64,000 bases of DNA from Arthrobacter psychrochitiniphilus (lineage in GTDB: Bacteria > Actinomycetota > Actinomycetes > Actinomycetales > Micrococcaceae): assembly GCF_003185915.1 (NCBI RefSeq), contig NZ_QHLZ01000008.1:1-64000 (forward strand). Direction: 5' to 3'. Every line of letters begins with the position of its first letter. The first letter of the stretch is position 1. Made by a program: the position numbers and the translations under genes. Shown here piece after piece: positions 38,371 to 52,191 of this stretch. The notes beneath the pieces are model-generated. The model was given only the letters and a program-made list of their open reading frames with translations. It made no database searches and was not told the DNA's origin.

Positions 38371-39102
38371 TTGCTGCGTGTCCTGACGATCATTCCCACC
38401 TACAACGAGATCGAGTCACTGCCGAAGACTCTGGCGCGTCTGCGGGCCGCAGTGCCACATTCGGATGTGTTGGTTGCCGATGACAACAGCCCCGACGGTA
38501 CCGGAGCATGGGCGCAGGAATATGCGGACAATGATCCGCAGGTCCACGTCCTCCACCGTGCCGGTAAGGAGGGACTCGGTGCCGCATACCTTGCCGGTTT
38601 CACCTGGGGCCTCGATGCAGGCTATGACGTGCTTGTTGAAATGGATGCTGATGGCTCCCATCAGCCCGAGCAGCTACCGCTGCTCCTGGACGCCATTGAG
38701 CAGGGCGCAGACTTGGTGCTTGGTTCTCGCTGGGTCCCCGGCGGCAAGGTTGTCAACTGGCCGCTGCACCGCAAACTGATTTCCACCTGCGGCAGCCTCT
38801 ACTCACGAGTGATTCTGGGGATCTCCATCCGCGATGTCACGGGCGGCTACCGGGCCTTCCGCCGTGGCACCTTGGAAGCTCTTGACTTCAACTCCGTCGA
38901 ATCAGTGGGTTACGGATTCCAGGTAGATATGCTGTGGCGTGTCTGCCAAAAGGGCATGAAGGTGGTTGAAGTTCCCATCACGTTCGTGGAACGCGAATTC
39001 GGCGCCTCCAAGATGAGCGGCAACATTGTCCAAGAAGCCATGGTCAATGTCACCAAGTGGGGATTGAGTGCCCGCTGGAACAAGCTGACCGGTCGCAAAT
39101 AA
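38371..39102 (+). CDS. ppm1: Polyprenol monophosphomannose synthase
   Basis: A 243-residue GT2 glycosyltransferase that moves mannose from GDP-mannose to polyprenyl phosphate, supplying lipid-linked mannose for lipoglycans and protein mannosylation. Motifs are IIPTYNEIESLPKTL (N-terminus), VADDNSPDGT (DD), and VEMDADGSHQPEQLP (DAD metal site), then RYRAFRR-like GYRAFRRGTLEAL. TTG start at 38371 with GGAAAGG 7 bases upstream. No fused acyltransferase domain is present, unlike some mycobacterial Ppm1. It lies next to rbpA as Rv2051c-Rv2050 do in Mycobacterium. Confidence 0.9.
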   Translation: MLRVLTIIPTYNEIESLPKTLARLRAAVPHSDVLVADDNSPDGTGAWAQEYADNDPQVHVLHRAGKEGLGAAYLAGFTWGLDAGYDVLVEMDADGSHQPEQLPLLLDAIEQGADLVLGSRWVPGGKVVNWPLHRKLISTCGSLYSRVILGISIRDVTGGYRAFRRGTLEALDFNSVESVGYGFQVDMLWRVCQKGMKVVEVPITFVEREFGASKMSGNIVQEAMVNVTKWGLSARWNKLTGRK

Positions 39103-39135
39103 TCCGCCCCCTGGCAGCGCTGTGATAGTTGTTCC

Positions 39136-39205
39136 CACCTGCCTTAACAGATAAGGGTGCCCCCGAGGAGTATCTCGGGGGCACCCTTATCTGTTAACGC
39201 AGGTG
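39136..39205. terminator. 32-bp-arm bidirectional terminator
   Basis: Arms 39136-39167 and 39174-39205 pair over 32 bases with one mismatch around the 6-base loop GAGTAT; the inner 20 bp (CAGATAAGGGTGCCCCCGAG) are perfect. It lies between convergent ppm1 and rbpA and can serve both. Confidence 0.9.
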
Positions 39206-39209
39206 TTGG

Positions 39210-39551
39210 CTAGACCTTTTCCCCACGCTTTTCGCGCAGGATGGTCAGGCGGTCCGCCAGGATGACTTCCAGTTCAGGAAGGGTGCGGCGCTCCAGCAGC
39301 ATGTCCCAGTGAGTGCGGACAGGCTTCTCGTTGGATGTGTCAGGTGCCTCACCGTTGACCAGCAGGGCTTCCTTGCCGGTCTTGGACATCCAAGTAGCTG
39401 GCAGCTCGGCCTCGGCTGAGAACATGACAAACACTTGCTCACCATCTGCACAGCGGTATTCCACACGTTGGCGGGGAGCCGGCTCCACGCCTGATTCCGT
39501 CTCCATGCTTTGTGCGCCCAAGCGCATGCCACGCAGGCTGCGATCGCTCAT
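39210..39551 (-). CDS. rbpA: RNA polymerase-binding protein RbpA
   Basis: A 113-residue actinobacterial transcription activator that binds sigma domain 2 and stabilises open promoter complexes. Visible are the N-terminal MSDRSLRGMRLGAQSMETESGVE, the core with VEYRCADGEQVFVMFSAEAELPATW, and the basic linker plus sigma-interaction region KPVRTHWDMLLERRTLPELEVIL (each cited in part). One of the usual zinc-site cysteines is present (YRCADG), while the second is not evident, as in several actinobacterial homologues. Convergent with ppm1. Confidence 0.94.
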   Translation of the reverse strand: MSDRSLRGMRLGAQSMETESGVEPAPRQRVEYRCADGEQVFVMFSAEAELPATWMSKTGKEALLVNGEAPDTSNEKPVRTHWDMLLERRTLPELEVILADRLTILREKRGEKV

Positions 39552-39643
39552 AACTTCTCCCTCAAGTTGATTACTGCTGTTTCAACGCTGCACGTCCGCC
39601 AGTTGTTCCTGCTCTGCCGGGATGAAGCAAAAAATCCGGCCGG

Positions 39644-39698
39644 GCAAACGCCGCGCGGCCAATCACCCATTATACGTGATTGGCCGCGCGAGGTTTGC
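39644..39698 (-). terminator. Terminator of the SPFH/NfeD operon
   Basis: Arms 39644-39666 and 39676-39698 pair over 23 bases with two mismatches (core GCGCGGCCAATCAC) around a 9-base loop. On the minus strand the hairpin is followed by a TTTTTT tract. It ends the operon read from 41217 to 39713. Confidence 0.85.
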
Positions 39699-39712
39699 AG
39701 GGGTACGTTGGG

Positions 39713-40648
39713 TTATTGCCCGGCACCTGCGAGAGGATCGACGGCGTCGTCCGTGTCAGGGGTGGTAGTTCCCAGAACGTTGCCAATGCCCTTCAGGGCC
39801 TCACCCACTTCGCTGGGAATGATCCACAGCTTGTTGGAGGTTCCGGAGGCAATCTTGGGCAGTGTTTGCAGGTACTGGTATGCCAGCAGCTTCTGCGTGG
39901 GATTGCCCTTGTGAATGGCGGAAAAGACCTTCTGGATCGCCTGAGATTCACCGTCGGCACGCAGGATGGCTGCCTTGGCATCACCCTCAGCCTTCAGAAT
40001 GGAGGACTGGCGTTCACCTTCAGCAGTCAAAATAGCAGACTGCTTGGTTCCTTCAGCTGTCAGAATCGCGGCACGGCGGTCACGCTCTGCACGCATCTGC
40101 TTCTCCATGGAATCCTGGATGGACAGGGGCGGGTCAATGGCCTTGAGCTCAACACGGCTGACGCGGATACCCCAGCGGCCCGTGGCCTCATCGAGCACGC
40201 CACGGAGCTGGCCGTTGATCTGGTCGCGGGAAGTCAGTGCTTCTTCAAGGTTCAAACCACCCACCACGTTACGCAACGTAGTGGTGGTCAGCTGCTCCAC
40301 AGCCTGAATGTAGTTGGCAATCTCATATGTTGCCGCACGCGGATCCGTGACTTGAAAGTACACCACGGTGTCAATGGAGACCACCAAGTTATCTTCGGTG
40401 ATGACCGGCTGCGGGGGGAAAGAGACTACTTGTTCACGCAAATCAAGCAGTGGTAGCAGACGGTCCACGAAGGGGATGAGGACTGTGAGTCCAGGATTGA
40501 GTGTGCGCTGGTACTTACCCAGACGCTCCACCACACCGGCGCGGGCCTGCGGAATGATGCGTACTGAACGCACCAGAACAATAACTACGAATATCAGCAG
40601 GACAAGAACAACAAATAGCCACACGATTGTGCCGGCTCCGTCTACCAT
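39713..40648 (-). CDS. SPFH/band 7 (stomatin-like) protein
   Basis: A 311-residue membrane scaffold protein with an N-terminal transmembrane helix (IVWLFVVLVLLIFVVIVLV) and an SPFH domain from about residue 28 (SVRIIPQARAGVVERLGKYQRTLNPGLTVLIPFVDRL, in parts). A long coiled-coil flotillin-like region contains the repeated segments ILTAEGTKQSAILTAEGERQ and ILKAEGDAKAAILRADGE. It corresponds to QmcA-type proteins that pair with NfeD to organise membrane microdomains or regulate proteases. The nfeD gene lies 83 bases upstream in the same direction. Confidence 0.92.
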   Translation of the reverse strand: MVDGAGTIVWLFVVLVLLIFVVIVLVRSVRIIPQARAGVVERLGKYQRTLNPGLTVLIPFVDRLLPLLDLREQVVSFPPQPVITEDNLVVSIDTVVYFQVTDPRAATYEIANYIQAVEQLTTTTLRNVVGGLNLEEALTSRDQINGQLRGVLDEATGRWGIRVSRVELKAIDPPLSIQDSMEKQMRAERDRRAAILTAEGTKQSAILTAEGERQSSILKAEGDAKAAILRADGESQAIQKVFSAIHKGNPTQKLLAYQYLQTLPKIASGTSNKLWIIPSEVGEALKGIGNVLGTTTPDTDDAVDPLAGAGQ

Positions 40649-40731
40649 GAAATCCCCTCTTTTCTGTGTAAAAAACGTGTCTCTACACCGGCCAGCTCAC
40701 GCAGTTGCGGGCCCGCTCAGCGTAGAAATAC

Positions 40732-41217
40732 TTAGGCTGTTGTGGCGGCCGTTCCGGACGCTTTGTGGGTGCTGGGGTGGGTGATGACGGCTGTGGCCCC
40801 ATCAATGGCGGCAACTTCAACCGTGGCGCCTACAGGAATCTCGGTGCCCCCTTGGACACGAGCACTCCAAATATCTCCGCCAATCTTGACCAGCCCACCA
40901 CCGGTACTCACAGCTTCCAACACCACTGCAGAGCGCCCAATGAGGCGGTCCACGTTGGAGAGCTGGTCAGCTGGACCGCGGTGCAAATGGCTTAGGGCCA
41001 AGGGCCTGATGAGAACTGTCGTGGCGAGGGCCACAACGCAGAAGATGACAATCTGTAGCCACAGCTCGGCACCGAAGAGGAACGCCACGAGTGCGGCGAG
41101 GGCTCCGACAGACATCAAGATGAAGTACAGACTCAGCGTCAGCATTTCGGCCACTGCCAGGAGCAGAAAAACCGTCAGCCAGATGATCCAGCCGAAATCA
41201 TTGATCCATTCAAGCAT
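40732..41217 (-). CDS. NfeD family protein
   Basis: A 161-residue NfeD of the short (NfeD1b) type: N-terminal transmembrane segments (WIIWLTVFLLLAVAEMLTLS; YFILMSVGALAALVAFLFG; LQIVIFCVVALATTVLI) then a soluble OB-fold beta domain (LIGRSAVVLEAVSTGGGLVKIGGDIWSAR, in parts). NfeD proteins act together with their SPFH partner, encoded immediately downstream here. No ClpP-like protease domain is present. Confidence 0.92.
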   Translation of the reverse strand: MLEWINDFGWIIWLTVFLLLAVAEMLTLSLYFILMSVGALAALVAFLFGAELWLQIVIFCVVALATTVLIRPLALSHLHRGPADQLSNVDRLIGRSAVVLEAVSTGGGLVKIGGDIWSARVQGGTEIPVGATVEVAAIDGATAVITHPSTHKASGTAATTA

Positions 41218-41280
41218 TGGGTCCCCCTTAGGGCTTATTTCGTATCTACGACACTACTACGTTGAGCTGAAAGTTTCCGG

Positions 41281-42690
41281 TTAGATTACTGCCTGTTGGG
41301 GCAATCTTAAGGGTTCTGAACCGACGTGGCCGGCAATGTCGCTCAGGATCGCCACGCCGTGACGTAACTGGGTGCTTTCATAGCAAAAAGGCAGCCGCAA
41401 ATACCGCTCAAATGCACCATCGAGGCCAAAGCGCGGGCCGGATACTAGAGCCAATCCCTGCGAGCGCGCTGCCAGTGCCAGGGCGGAACTGGACATTGTC
41501 TCGGTGTTGATCCATAGTGACAAGCCCCCGTTGGGGATGTTAAGGCTCCACTGTGGCAGCAGTTCTTGTAGGAGTTGGACCAGGGTGTCGCGTCCGCGCC
41601 GAAGTTCCCGGCTGCGGCTGGCAGCCATGGACGGCAGATCCTTGAACAGCGCCAATGCTGCAAGCTGTTCCACGATGGGGGTGCCGAGGTCTACGGCGGG
41701 TCGGTTGCGCAGGATTCTGGCCTGCATTTCGCGGGAGCTTCTGATCCAGCCAATTCGCAGTCCGCCCCAGGCGAGCTTGCCCAGTGAGCCCAGCGTGATG
41801 ATGTTGGGGGAGAAGCTCGCCATGGGGGGAAGCGGCCCGCGGTTGATGTCCAGCAGGGCAGTGGTTTCATCGACAACCAGAATTGTTCCTTCTCTATCCG
41901 CGGCGGCTGCTAGGAACTCCCTTTCGGCTATGGACATGCTCAGTCCTGTGGGGTTGTGAAAGTCCGGCATCAGGTAGGCCATGCTGGGAGCCGCGCGACG
42001 GATTTGCAGGAGCGCCTGCTGCACATCCCAACCGCTTTCCGCCCGGACGGGGAAGGCGAGAATGCGTGCGCCGAGAGAGGTGAAGGTATCCAGTGCATGA
42101 GGGTAGGTGGGTTGCTCAACCAGGATCCGTTCCCCGGGGGAGTACAGGGTGCGGGCCACTAGATTCAGCCCGTGTTGGGCCCCAATGGTGACCATGATTT
42201 GATCCGCCGAGGTGGGCAGGCCCCTGTCAGCGAAGTGTTGAGCGATGGCCTCCCGCAGATCCGGTAGGCCAACCATGTCAAAACCGTCATGGGAGAGATA
42301 GTTGGGAAGTTCGGCCAAGGCGGATGCATAGGCGCACTGCAGACCTGGGTAGGCGGGCGCTGTTGCCTTCGTGAAGTCAAAAGGCAGGCCGGAGTGTAAA
42401 GAATGCTCGCCCCGTTCCATGCCGGGCAGGCACAGGGTACTTCCGGAACCACGAACACTCTCCAAAAAGCCGTCCTCGCGGAGTTTTGAGTAGGCGGCCG
42501 CAACCGTGGTACGGCTCAAATCCAGTGCCTGGCTCAGTTCCCGCTCAGCAGGCATGCGCGCACCACTAGACAACCGTCCGTCAAGGAGCAGAACCCTGAT
42601 GCGTTCGGCCAGTGACTGGTAGGCGGGGGCGTTGCCGCGCCACTCGCCCAGTTCTCGGGCTAGCCGGTGACCCGTGACAAAAGTGTTCAT
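41281..42690 (-). CDS. MocR-type GntR/aminotransferase regulator
   Basis: A 469-residue chimeric regulator. The N-terminal winged helix is GntR-type (AYQSLAERIRVLLLDGRLSSGARMPAERELSQALDLSRTTVAAAYSKLREDGF, residues about 23-75, in parts). It is fused to a fold-type I aminotransferase domain. The PLP lysine is in ITLGSLGKLAWGGLRIGW near residue 310, with the Asp in LVVDETTAL. MocR proteins use PLP or an aldimine as effector. It is divergent from a YczE-like membrane protein gene, a common MocR arrangement, and probably controls it. Confidence 0.9.
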   Translation of the reverse strand: MNTFVTGHRLARELGEWRGNAPAYQSLAERIRVLLLDGRLSSGARMPAERELSQALDLSRTTVAAAYSKLREDGFLESVRGSGSTLCLPGMERGEHSLHSGLPFDFTKATAPAYPGLQCAYASALAELPNYLSHDGFDMVGLPDLREAIAQHFADRGLPTSADQIMVTIGAQHGLNLVARTLYSPGERILVEQPTYPHALDTFTSLGARILAFPVRAESGWDVQQALLQIRRAAPSMAYLMPDFHNPTGLSMSIAEREFLAAAADREGTILVVDETTALLDINRGPLPPMASFSPNIITLGSLGKLAWGGLRIGWIRSSREMQARILRNRPAVDLGTPIVEQLAALALFKDLPSMAASRSRELRRGRDTLVQLLQELLPQWSLNIPNGGLSLWINTETMSSSALALAARSQGLALVSGPRFGLDGAFERYLRLPFCYESTQLRHGVAILSDIAGHVGSEPLRLPQQAVI

Positions 42691-42749
42691 GAGTCCACAT
42701 TAGTTGAATTGGATCTATCTTGTCAGGCCACTTTGCCTAGACTTGCAGT

Positions 42750-43562
42750 ATGAATTCTTCATCCGCATCTTTTCTCACCACTCAAAGACTCTCTGCCCGG
42801 CTTGTGCGGCTCGTGGCCGGCTTGCTCTTGTACGGTGTGGCGATGGCGTTGATGATTCGGGGCAATATAGGCGCTTCACCGTGGGATGTCTTTGCCCAGG
42901 GCGTATCCCGTACAACACAGATCTCCTTTGGCATGTGCACCATCATTATCAGTGGGGTGGTGCTGCTGCTGTGGATTCCGCTGAAGCAGCGCCCGGGGGT
43001 CGGTACCATTGCCAACGCCGTTCTGGTCGGGGCTTTTGCTGATGTAGGCCTGTTTCTGATCCCGGAGGCTCATCACTGGGCGCTACAGGTACTCACCTTC
43101 AGCTCCGGCTTGTGCCTTATTGCCTTTGCTACCGCACTGTACATAGGAGCTGGCCTAGGCCCGGGCCCGCGGGATGGGCTGATGACGGGACTGGTTCGTG
43201 TGAGCGGAAAGCCAGTATGGCTGATCCGGACCGGCCTGGAGTTTTCGGTGGTGGTGATTGGCTTCCTGCTCGGCGGGGTAGTGGGGGCAGGTACGGCGGC
43301 GTTTGCGCTAGGGGTGGGGCCACTCACCCAGGTGACGCTGCGTTGGCTCCATGTTGACCTGCACGCCAAGACCCCGGGCAGCGCCGTGACGGCGGCGGCC
43401 CCTGCGCCTGCACCTGACATTGCCCCTGCGCCTGCACCTGACATTGCCTCTGAAACCGACCCTGCCCCTGCCTCTGAATCCGCCTCTTTGCACAGTCGTG
43501 AAAGAGAACGGGACGTGCGGCGGCAACAAGGCGCCGAGCCGGAGCCTCTGCCGGCGGATTAG
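42750..43562 (+). CDS. YczE/YyaS-like integral membrane protein
   Basis: A 270-residue polytopic protein with about five or six transmembrane segments in residues 15-200 (LVRLVAGLLLYGVAMALMIR; GNIGASPWDVFAQGVS). GASPWD and the later LGPGPRDGLMTG are marks of the YczE/YitT-like family of uncharacterised membrane proteins often driven by MocR regulators. The last 75 residues are a disordered Ala/Pro/Asp-rich tail with an internal repeat, unusual for the family. The substrate is unknown. Confidence 0.82.
   Translation: MNSSSASFLTTQRLSARLVRLVAGLLLYGVAMALMIRGNIGASPWDVFAQGVSRTTQISFGMCTIIISGVVLLLWIPLKQRPGVGTIANAVLVGAFADVGLFLIPEAHHWALQVLTFSSGLCLIAFATALYIGAGLGPGPRDGLMTGLVRVSGKPVWLIRTGLEFSVVVIGFLLGGVVGAGTAAFALGVGPLTQVTLRWLHVDLHAKTPGSAVTAAAPAPAPDIAPAPAPDIASETDPAPASESASLHSRERERDVRRQQGAEPEPLPAD
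43401..43448 (+). repeat. 24-bp perfect tandem repeat in coding sequence
   Basis: Two perfect copies (43401-43424, 43425-43448), each starting CCTGCGCCTGCACCTGACAT, encode the duplicated PAPAPDIA in the tail of the YczE-like protein. The 24-bp length keeps the frame. Confidence 0.85.
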
Positions 43563-43580
43563 TTTTGCTTTCCAGTGAAC

Positions 43581-44519
43581 TTAGTTTTGCTTGGCCGTAA
43601 ATGTGGAGATTCGGAAAGCAGCAGTCGCTGCGCTCAGTGCTGGCAGGCCAGCAAGGTGCGTACTGGCCTCCTTGGCCTCTAGGTGGTGGCCGGCTGGGCC
43701 CATCAGGGCCACATTGGCAATGTCCGCCGGGCCCAGCTGCAGGGGAACGACTAACTCACAGTTCCCTGCCGGGGTGAAATGAGCCTCGAGGGAATGGTTG
43801 AGCGCGGCTTCCTTGTCTTCTTGAATTCCTAGCAGAGACGCCTCCTGGGCGATCTCGGCAAGATGACTTGCCAGTGGGGTCACCACCACCAAGGTGCCAC
43901 CGGGTTTGAGTACGCGGGCAAACTCTTTGGCATTGCGGGGCGCAAAGACCACCAGAACCACATCGGCCGTGTTGGCTCCCAGCGGCAAGGCACGCCACAG
44001 GTCCCACACGATGTTCAGTGCTTCGGGGTTACGCCGAGCAGCCCGGCGTAATGCGAACTTTGAAATGTCCATGCCCACCGCGAACGGGCTGCGAGCGCCG
44101 CCGGAATTCTCACAGCCGCCCTTTGGCCAGTGGTGATCTTGGTTCCCAGCCGGCGAATTCTCAGTTTCTGGGTGGAAAGCTGCCAGGATCTGTTGAAGGT
44201 ACCAGCCGGTGCCGGTGCCGGCGTCCAGAATCATGTGCGGCCCGGGCCCTGGCAGGAGCCGGCGGATAGTACTCGCCAGCGCGTCGCCGAGAGGGCCGTA
44301 GTGGCCGGCGTCCAGAAAAGCGTCACGGGCCGCCACCATGGCGGCCGTGTCCGGAACAAACTTGGTGCCATGGCCCGTGAGTAGATTCAGATATCCCTGG
44401 CGTGCAATGTCAAAGCTGTGGCCGCGCTCGCAGCAGAGGGCGCCCTCCCACTTTTCGGGGGCTGTGAAGCCACCTCCGCAGTGGGGGCAGAGCAGTGCGT
44501 TCAGTGCAGAGAATTCCAT
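43581..44519 (-). CDS. 23S rRNA (guanine-N1)-methyltransferase, RlmA-like
   Basis: A 312-residue methyltransferase. The N-terminal zinc ribbon is LLCPHCGGGF ... LCCERGHSFDIARQGYLNLL, typical of RlmA(I)/RlmA(II), which methylate G745 or G748 of 23S rRNA and can affect macrolide or tylosin binding. The SAM site is HMILDAGTGTGWYLQQIL near residue 97, and VVFAPRNAKEFARVLKPGG is the later methyltransferase motif. An insert of about 25 residues after the SAM site (SPAGNQDHHWPKGGCEN) is unusual. It is convergent with the YczE-like gene without a visible terminator. Confidence 0.85.
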   Translation of the reverse strand: MEFSALNALLCPHCGGGFTAPEKWEGALCCERGHSFDIARQGYLNLLTGHGTKFVPDTAAMVAARDAFLDAGHYGPLGDALASTIRRLLPGPGPHMILDAGTGTGWYLQQILAAFHPETENSPAGNQDHHWPKGGCENSGGARSPFAVGMDISKFALRRAARRNPEALNIVWDLWRALPLGANTADVVLVVFAPRNAKEFARVLKPGGTLVVVTPLASHLAEIAQEASLLGIQEDKEAALNHSLEAHFTPAGNCELVVPLQLGPADIANVALMGPAGHHLEAKEASTHLAGLPALSAATAAFRISTFTAKQN

Positions 44520-44543
44520 GGCTCCAATCTTAGGGGTGCCACC

Positions 44544-45179
44544 CTAGAACCCCAGCCCCTCCCTGGCGGCAAGAATGTCCGGATTGGCCCAGTGCTGACT
44601 GTATTGGGCGTTGCTGGCGAGCGAGCGGGTGTGTGCCTTGTCTATATAGAGGGTGCCGAAGAGGTGATCACTCTCATGTTGGACTATGCGCGCCTGCCAC
44701 CCCGAAAACTGGCGGGTCTGCGCAGTGCCGTGCACGTCGTCGTACTTCAGTTCAACAGCGCTGGGGCGCTCAACCACCGCCTGCCACCCCGTCATGGACA
44801 GGCAGCCCTCGTAGTGGGCCGCCAACTCCGTGCCAAGTGGCGTGTAGCGAGGGTTGATGAGAGTGAATGGTTCTAGAGGTTCGCGCTGCCGGGCGGTGGC
44901 ATTCTCCGCACTGACTTCGAACATATCTTCGATTACGGCTAGTTGCAGCGGTATGCCGAGCTGGGGTGCGGCCAATCCAACCCCTGGAGCTGCATGCATG
45001 GTAGCTCGCATGATCTCGATGAGCCGGGCAAGATCCGTGTCACTGACTTGACCCGTGAAGGGAAGGGCGCGGGCACGCAGGGTGGGGTGGCCTGCCTGCA
45101 CAATCTCGGGCAGCCCAGCGGATTCCAGCACGGCGGCAATAGATTCGCGCAGGTACTCCTCGGTCAAAACATGCCTCAT
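44544..45179 (-). CDS. def: Peptide deformylase
   Basis: A 211-residue metal-dependent deformylase that removes the formyl group from N-terminal formyl-Met of new proteins. All three motifs are present: GVGLAAPQ, EGCLSM (metal Cys), and QHESDHLFG (HExxH metal and catalytic residues). I chose the ATG at 45179, which has GGAGGG 8 bases upstream on the minus strand, over a start 10 codons earlier at 45209. The N-terminal 30 residues before the core are longer than in E. coli. Located 24 bases upstream of the RlmA-like gene on the same strand's order, so co-transcription is possible. Confidence 0.93.
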   Translation of the reverse strand: MRHVLTEEYLRESIAAVLESAGLPEIVQAGHPTLRARALPFTGQVSDTDLARLIEIMRATMHAAPGVGLAAPQLGIPLQLAVIEDMFEVSAENATARQREPLEPFTLINPRYTPLGTELAAHYEGCLSMTGWQAVVERPSAVELKYDDVHGTAQTRQFSGWQARIVQHESDHLFGTLYIDKAHTRSLASNAQYSQHWANPDILAAREGLGF

Positions 45180-45273
45180 GTTGCTGCCCTCCAGTGGATT
45201 ATTCACCATCTCATTGTGTCAAGCCTTTGCCCACCCCCTTGCCATTGCGTGGGTGAGGGCTATGGTGGCTTAA

Positions 45274-48099
<2,826 letters not shown>

Positions 48100-48320
48100 C
48101 CGCCACGTCCCGCAGTGGCGTTCTGTCTGCGCCGGCCCGTCTGCTACGAAGGCGCCACTTATTCACTGGCGCATGATGGGGCTCTTGCCGTGCGCATAAT
48201 ATAAGTGGCTTGCCTGCGCCTCTGCCACTGCCTCTGCCGCTGAGGCTTTTGTTACGTAAGCGCCTACCCATGAATCCGCAGCACACCAGCAGTTTTCGAT
48301 CAGCCGTGCATAATGTGTTA

Positions 48321-48866
48321 ATGACAAAAGCTATTAGTACCGAACGCCTTATCCTGCGTCCTTGGGAAGAAACCGATGTTGACTTTGTCTTTGACTTGTA
48401 CTCCCGGTGGGTAGTTCAGCGGTTCATTGGAACTGAGCCGACGGTCATGGACAGCCGTACCCAGGCAGTGGCGAAGCTCAAAAGTTTTCAGGCCCTGGAC
48501 CATCCAGTGCACGGCATCTGGGCCGTGACTCGCAAGGATGACGGCGTGCAGGTTGGCACGTTATTGCTCAAGCCCATCCCGAAGTCCGGCGAGGAGCCCA
48601 CGGAACCGTCCGGGGACGTGGAGATCGGCTGGCACTTCCACCCCGACCACTGGGGCAATGGCTTCGCCTCGGAAGCGGCAGAGGCTGTCCTTGAGCATGG
48701 TTTTGCCTCCGGTCTGGAGCGAGTAGTGGCCGTGACGAACTCCGCGAACACGGCTTCCCAAAGTGTCTGCCGGCGCATTGGCATGGAGCACAAGGGCACT
48801 ACGAAGAAGTACTACAACGACACCTGTGAGCTGTTCGTGGTGGAGAACACGACCGCCGCGTCCTGA
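48321..48866 (+). CDS. GNAT family acetyltransferase (RimJ/RimL type)
   Basis: A 181-residue GNAT enzyme. The N-terminus ISTERLILRPWEETDVDFVFDLYS is the typical RimJ-like start, motif A is the acetyl-CoA-binding region GDVEIGWHFHPDHWGNGFASEAAEAVL, and VTNSANTASQSVCRRIGMEHKG is motif B. It acetylates an amine of unknown identity. The ATG at 48321 gives the family N-terminus; a longer in-frame extension is Pro/Leu-rich and unlikely. The 221 bases before it contain only a small dyad (GCGCCA/TGGCGC near 48151-48171). Confidence 0.88.
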   Translation: MTKAISTERLILRPWEETDVDFVFDLYSRWVVQRFIGTEPTVMDSRTQAVAKLKSFQALDHPVHGIWAVTRKDDGVQVGTLLLKPIPKSGEEPTEPSGDVEIGWHFHPDHWGNGFASEAAEAVLEHGFASGLERVVAVTNSANTASQSVCRRIGMEHKGTTKKYYNDTCELFVVENTTAAS

Positions 48867-48867
48867 T

Positions 48868-49299
48868 CACCCACCCCACCCAGCAACCTGGAAACACGTT
48901 CGCCATCGAACGCGATGGCGACACCGTACTGCGCAACGCCGGCCCGTGGACGCCCCCGGTGCACCGCTATTTGGATTACGTGGCCGCGGCCGGTGGGTGG
49001 GCTGGGTGTGGCAGGACACCGTCCTGACCGACGACGCCCACTAGCAGTCACCGGTCAGGATGCCCGCCGAGGTTATCTCCCACAACGACTTCGCCCCGCA
49101 AATGGACCACGCACGCAGGCGTGTCGGATTGCTGCTGGACTCCTACGGCTCCAGCGCCACCTAGGATGAGCTCCTGCACGTTGCTATCATCCGCCTGCGG
49201 GAGCTGGGCAAACCGGCACTGGCGGACGACGCCGGAGCGTACCTTCGCGACGCAGCCCAGCTGGCGTCGCTGGTGGACGGGGGAGAAAGCCGTGGCTGA
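48868..49299 (+). pseudogene. Decayed aminoglycoside-phosphotransferase-like gene
   Basis: Fragments of an APH/choline-kinase-type phosphotransferase are readable in more than one frame. The N-terminal part reads NTFAIERDGDTVLRNAGPWTPP then VHRYLDYVAAAGG up to a stop (49024-49026). The catalytic-loop part reads EVISHNDFAP (from HGDLxPxN-type loop), followed by RRVGLLLDSYG, an in-frame TAG at 49162-49164, then DELLHVAIIRLRELGKPAL and a TGA at 49297-49299. Most of the region between the N-lobe and the loop is missing. The gene is therefore broken by deletion, frame changes and stops. Confidence 0.7.
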
Positions 49300-49711
49300 G
49301 TACCGGCGCCAGCCCGACGTCACCCGGACCGAACATATTGGTGGGGTGGAACAGCGCAAAATCGCCGTAGTTGACTATGATCTGAAGCGGCCTGACCGCT
49401 ACCGGTTCGAAGAGCAAAAGATCCTCGCAGTGTTGCAAGACGCCAACGTGCGGGTGCGGGGACCGGGTCACCGCATGGTGCGTACGTCCGCTCTGGATGT
49501 GCACGTCCACGTCATGGAAGCGGCCGCTCCCGCAGCCGACGCCTACCTGCTGTTGCGGAACAGGCTGCGCAGCGACCCTGCGGACCGCAGGGTGTATGAG
49601 GAGACCAAGCGGATCCTGGTCAGTCGTGACAGGCCGGACATGAACGTCTACTCCAACGCGAAAAGCGCAGTGATTGCAGGCATCCTGCACCGGGCAGGAC
49701 TGGAGAAGTGA
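49292..49711 (+). pseudogene. Internally deleted GrpB-family gene
   Basis: A 139-codon open frame from a GTG with GGGGGAG upstream. The start (EHIGGVEQRKIAVVDYDLKRPDRYRFEEQKI) and the end (RGPGHRMVRTSALDVHVHV ... DPADRRVYEETKRILVSRDRPDMNVYSNAKSAVIAGIL, in parts) match the GrpB/UPF0157 nucleotidyltransferase-like family of about 170-190 residues. The conserved centre, normally EHxGSTxVPGLxAKPxIDI, is absent: residues QDA run straight into NVRVRGPGHR. The gap is in frame, so a protein could be made, but it lacks the presumed active centre. It overlaps the broken phosphotransferase. Confidence 0.65.
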
Positions 49712-49806
49712 GCGCCGGCTCCCCACATGTAAACTAGGGCCGGCAATGGAAGATGCCGGCCGCCGTCGCACATTCCAAGCACCCTGACCCAGTGAATCGA
49801 GAATCC

Positions 49807-52191
<2,385 letters not shown>

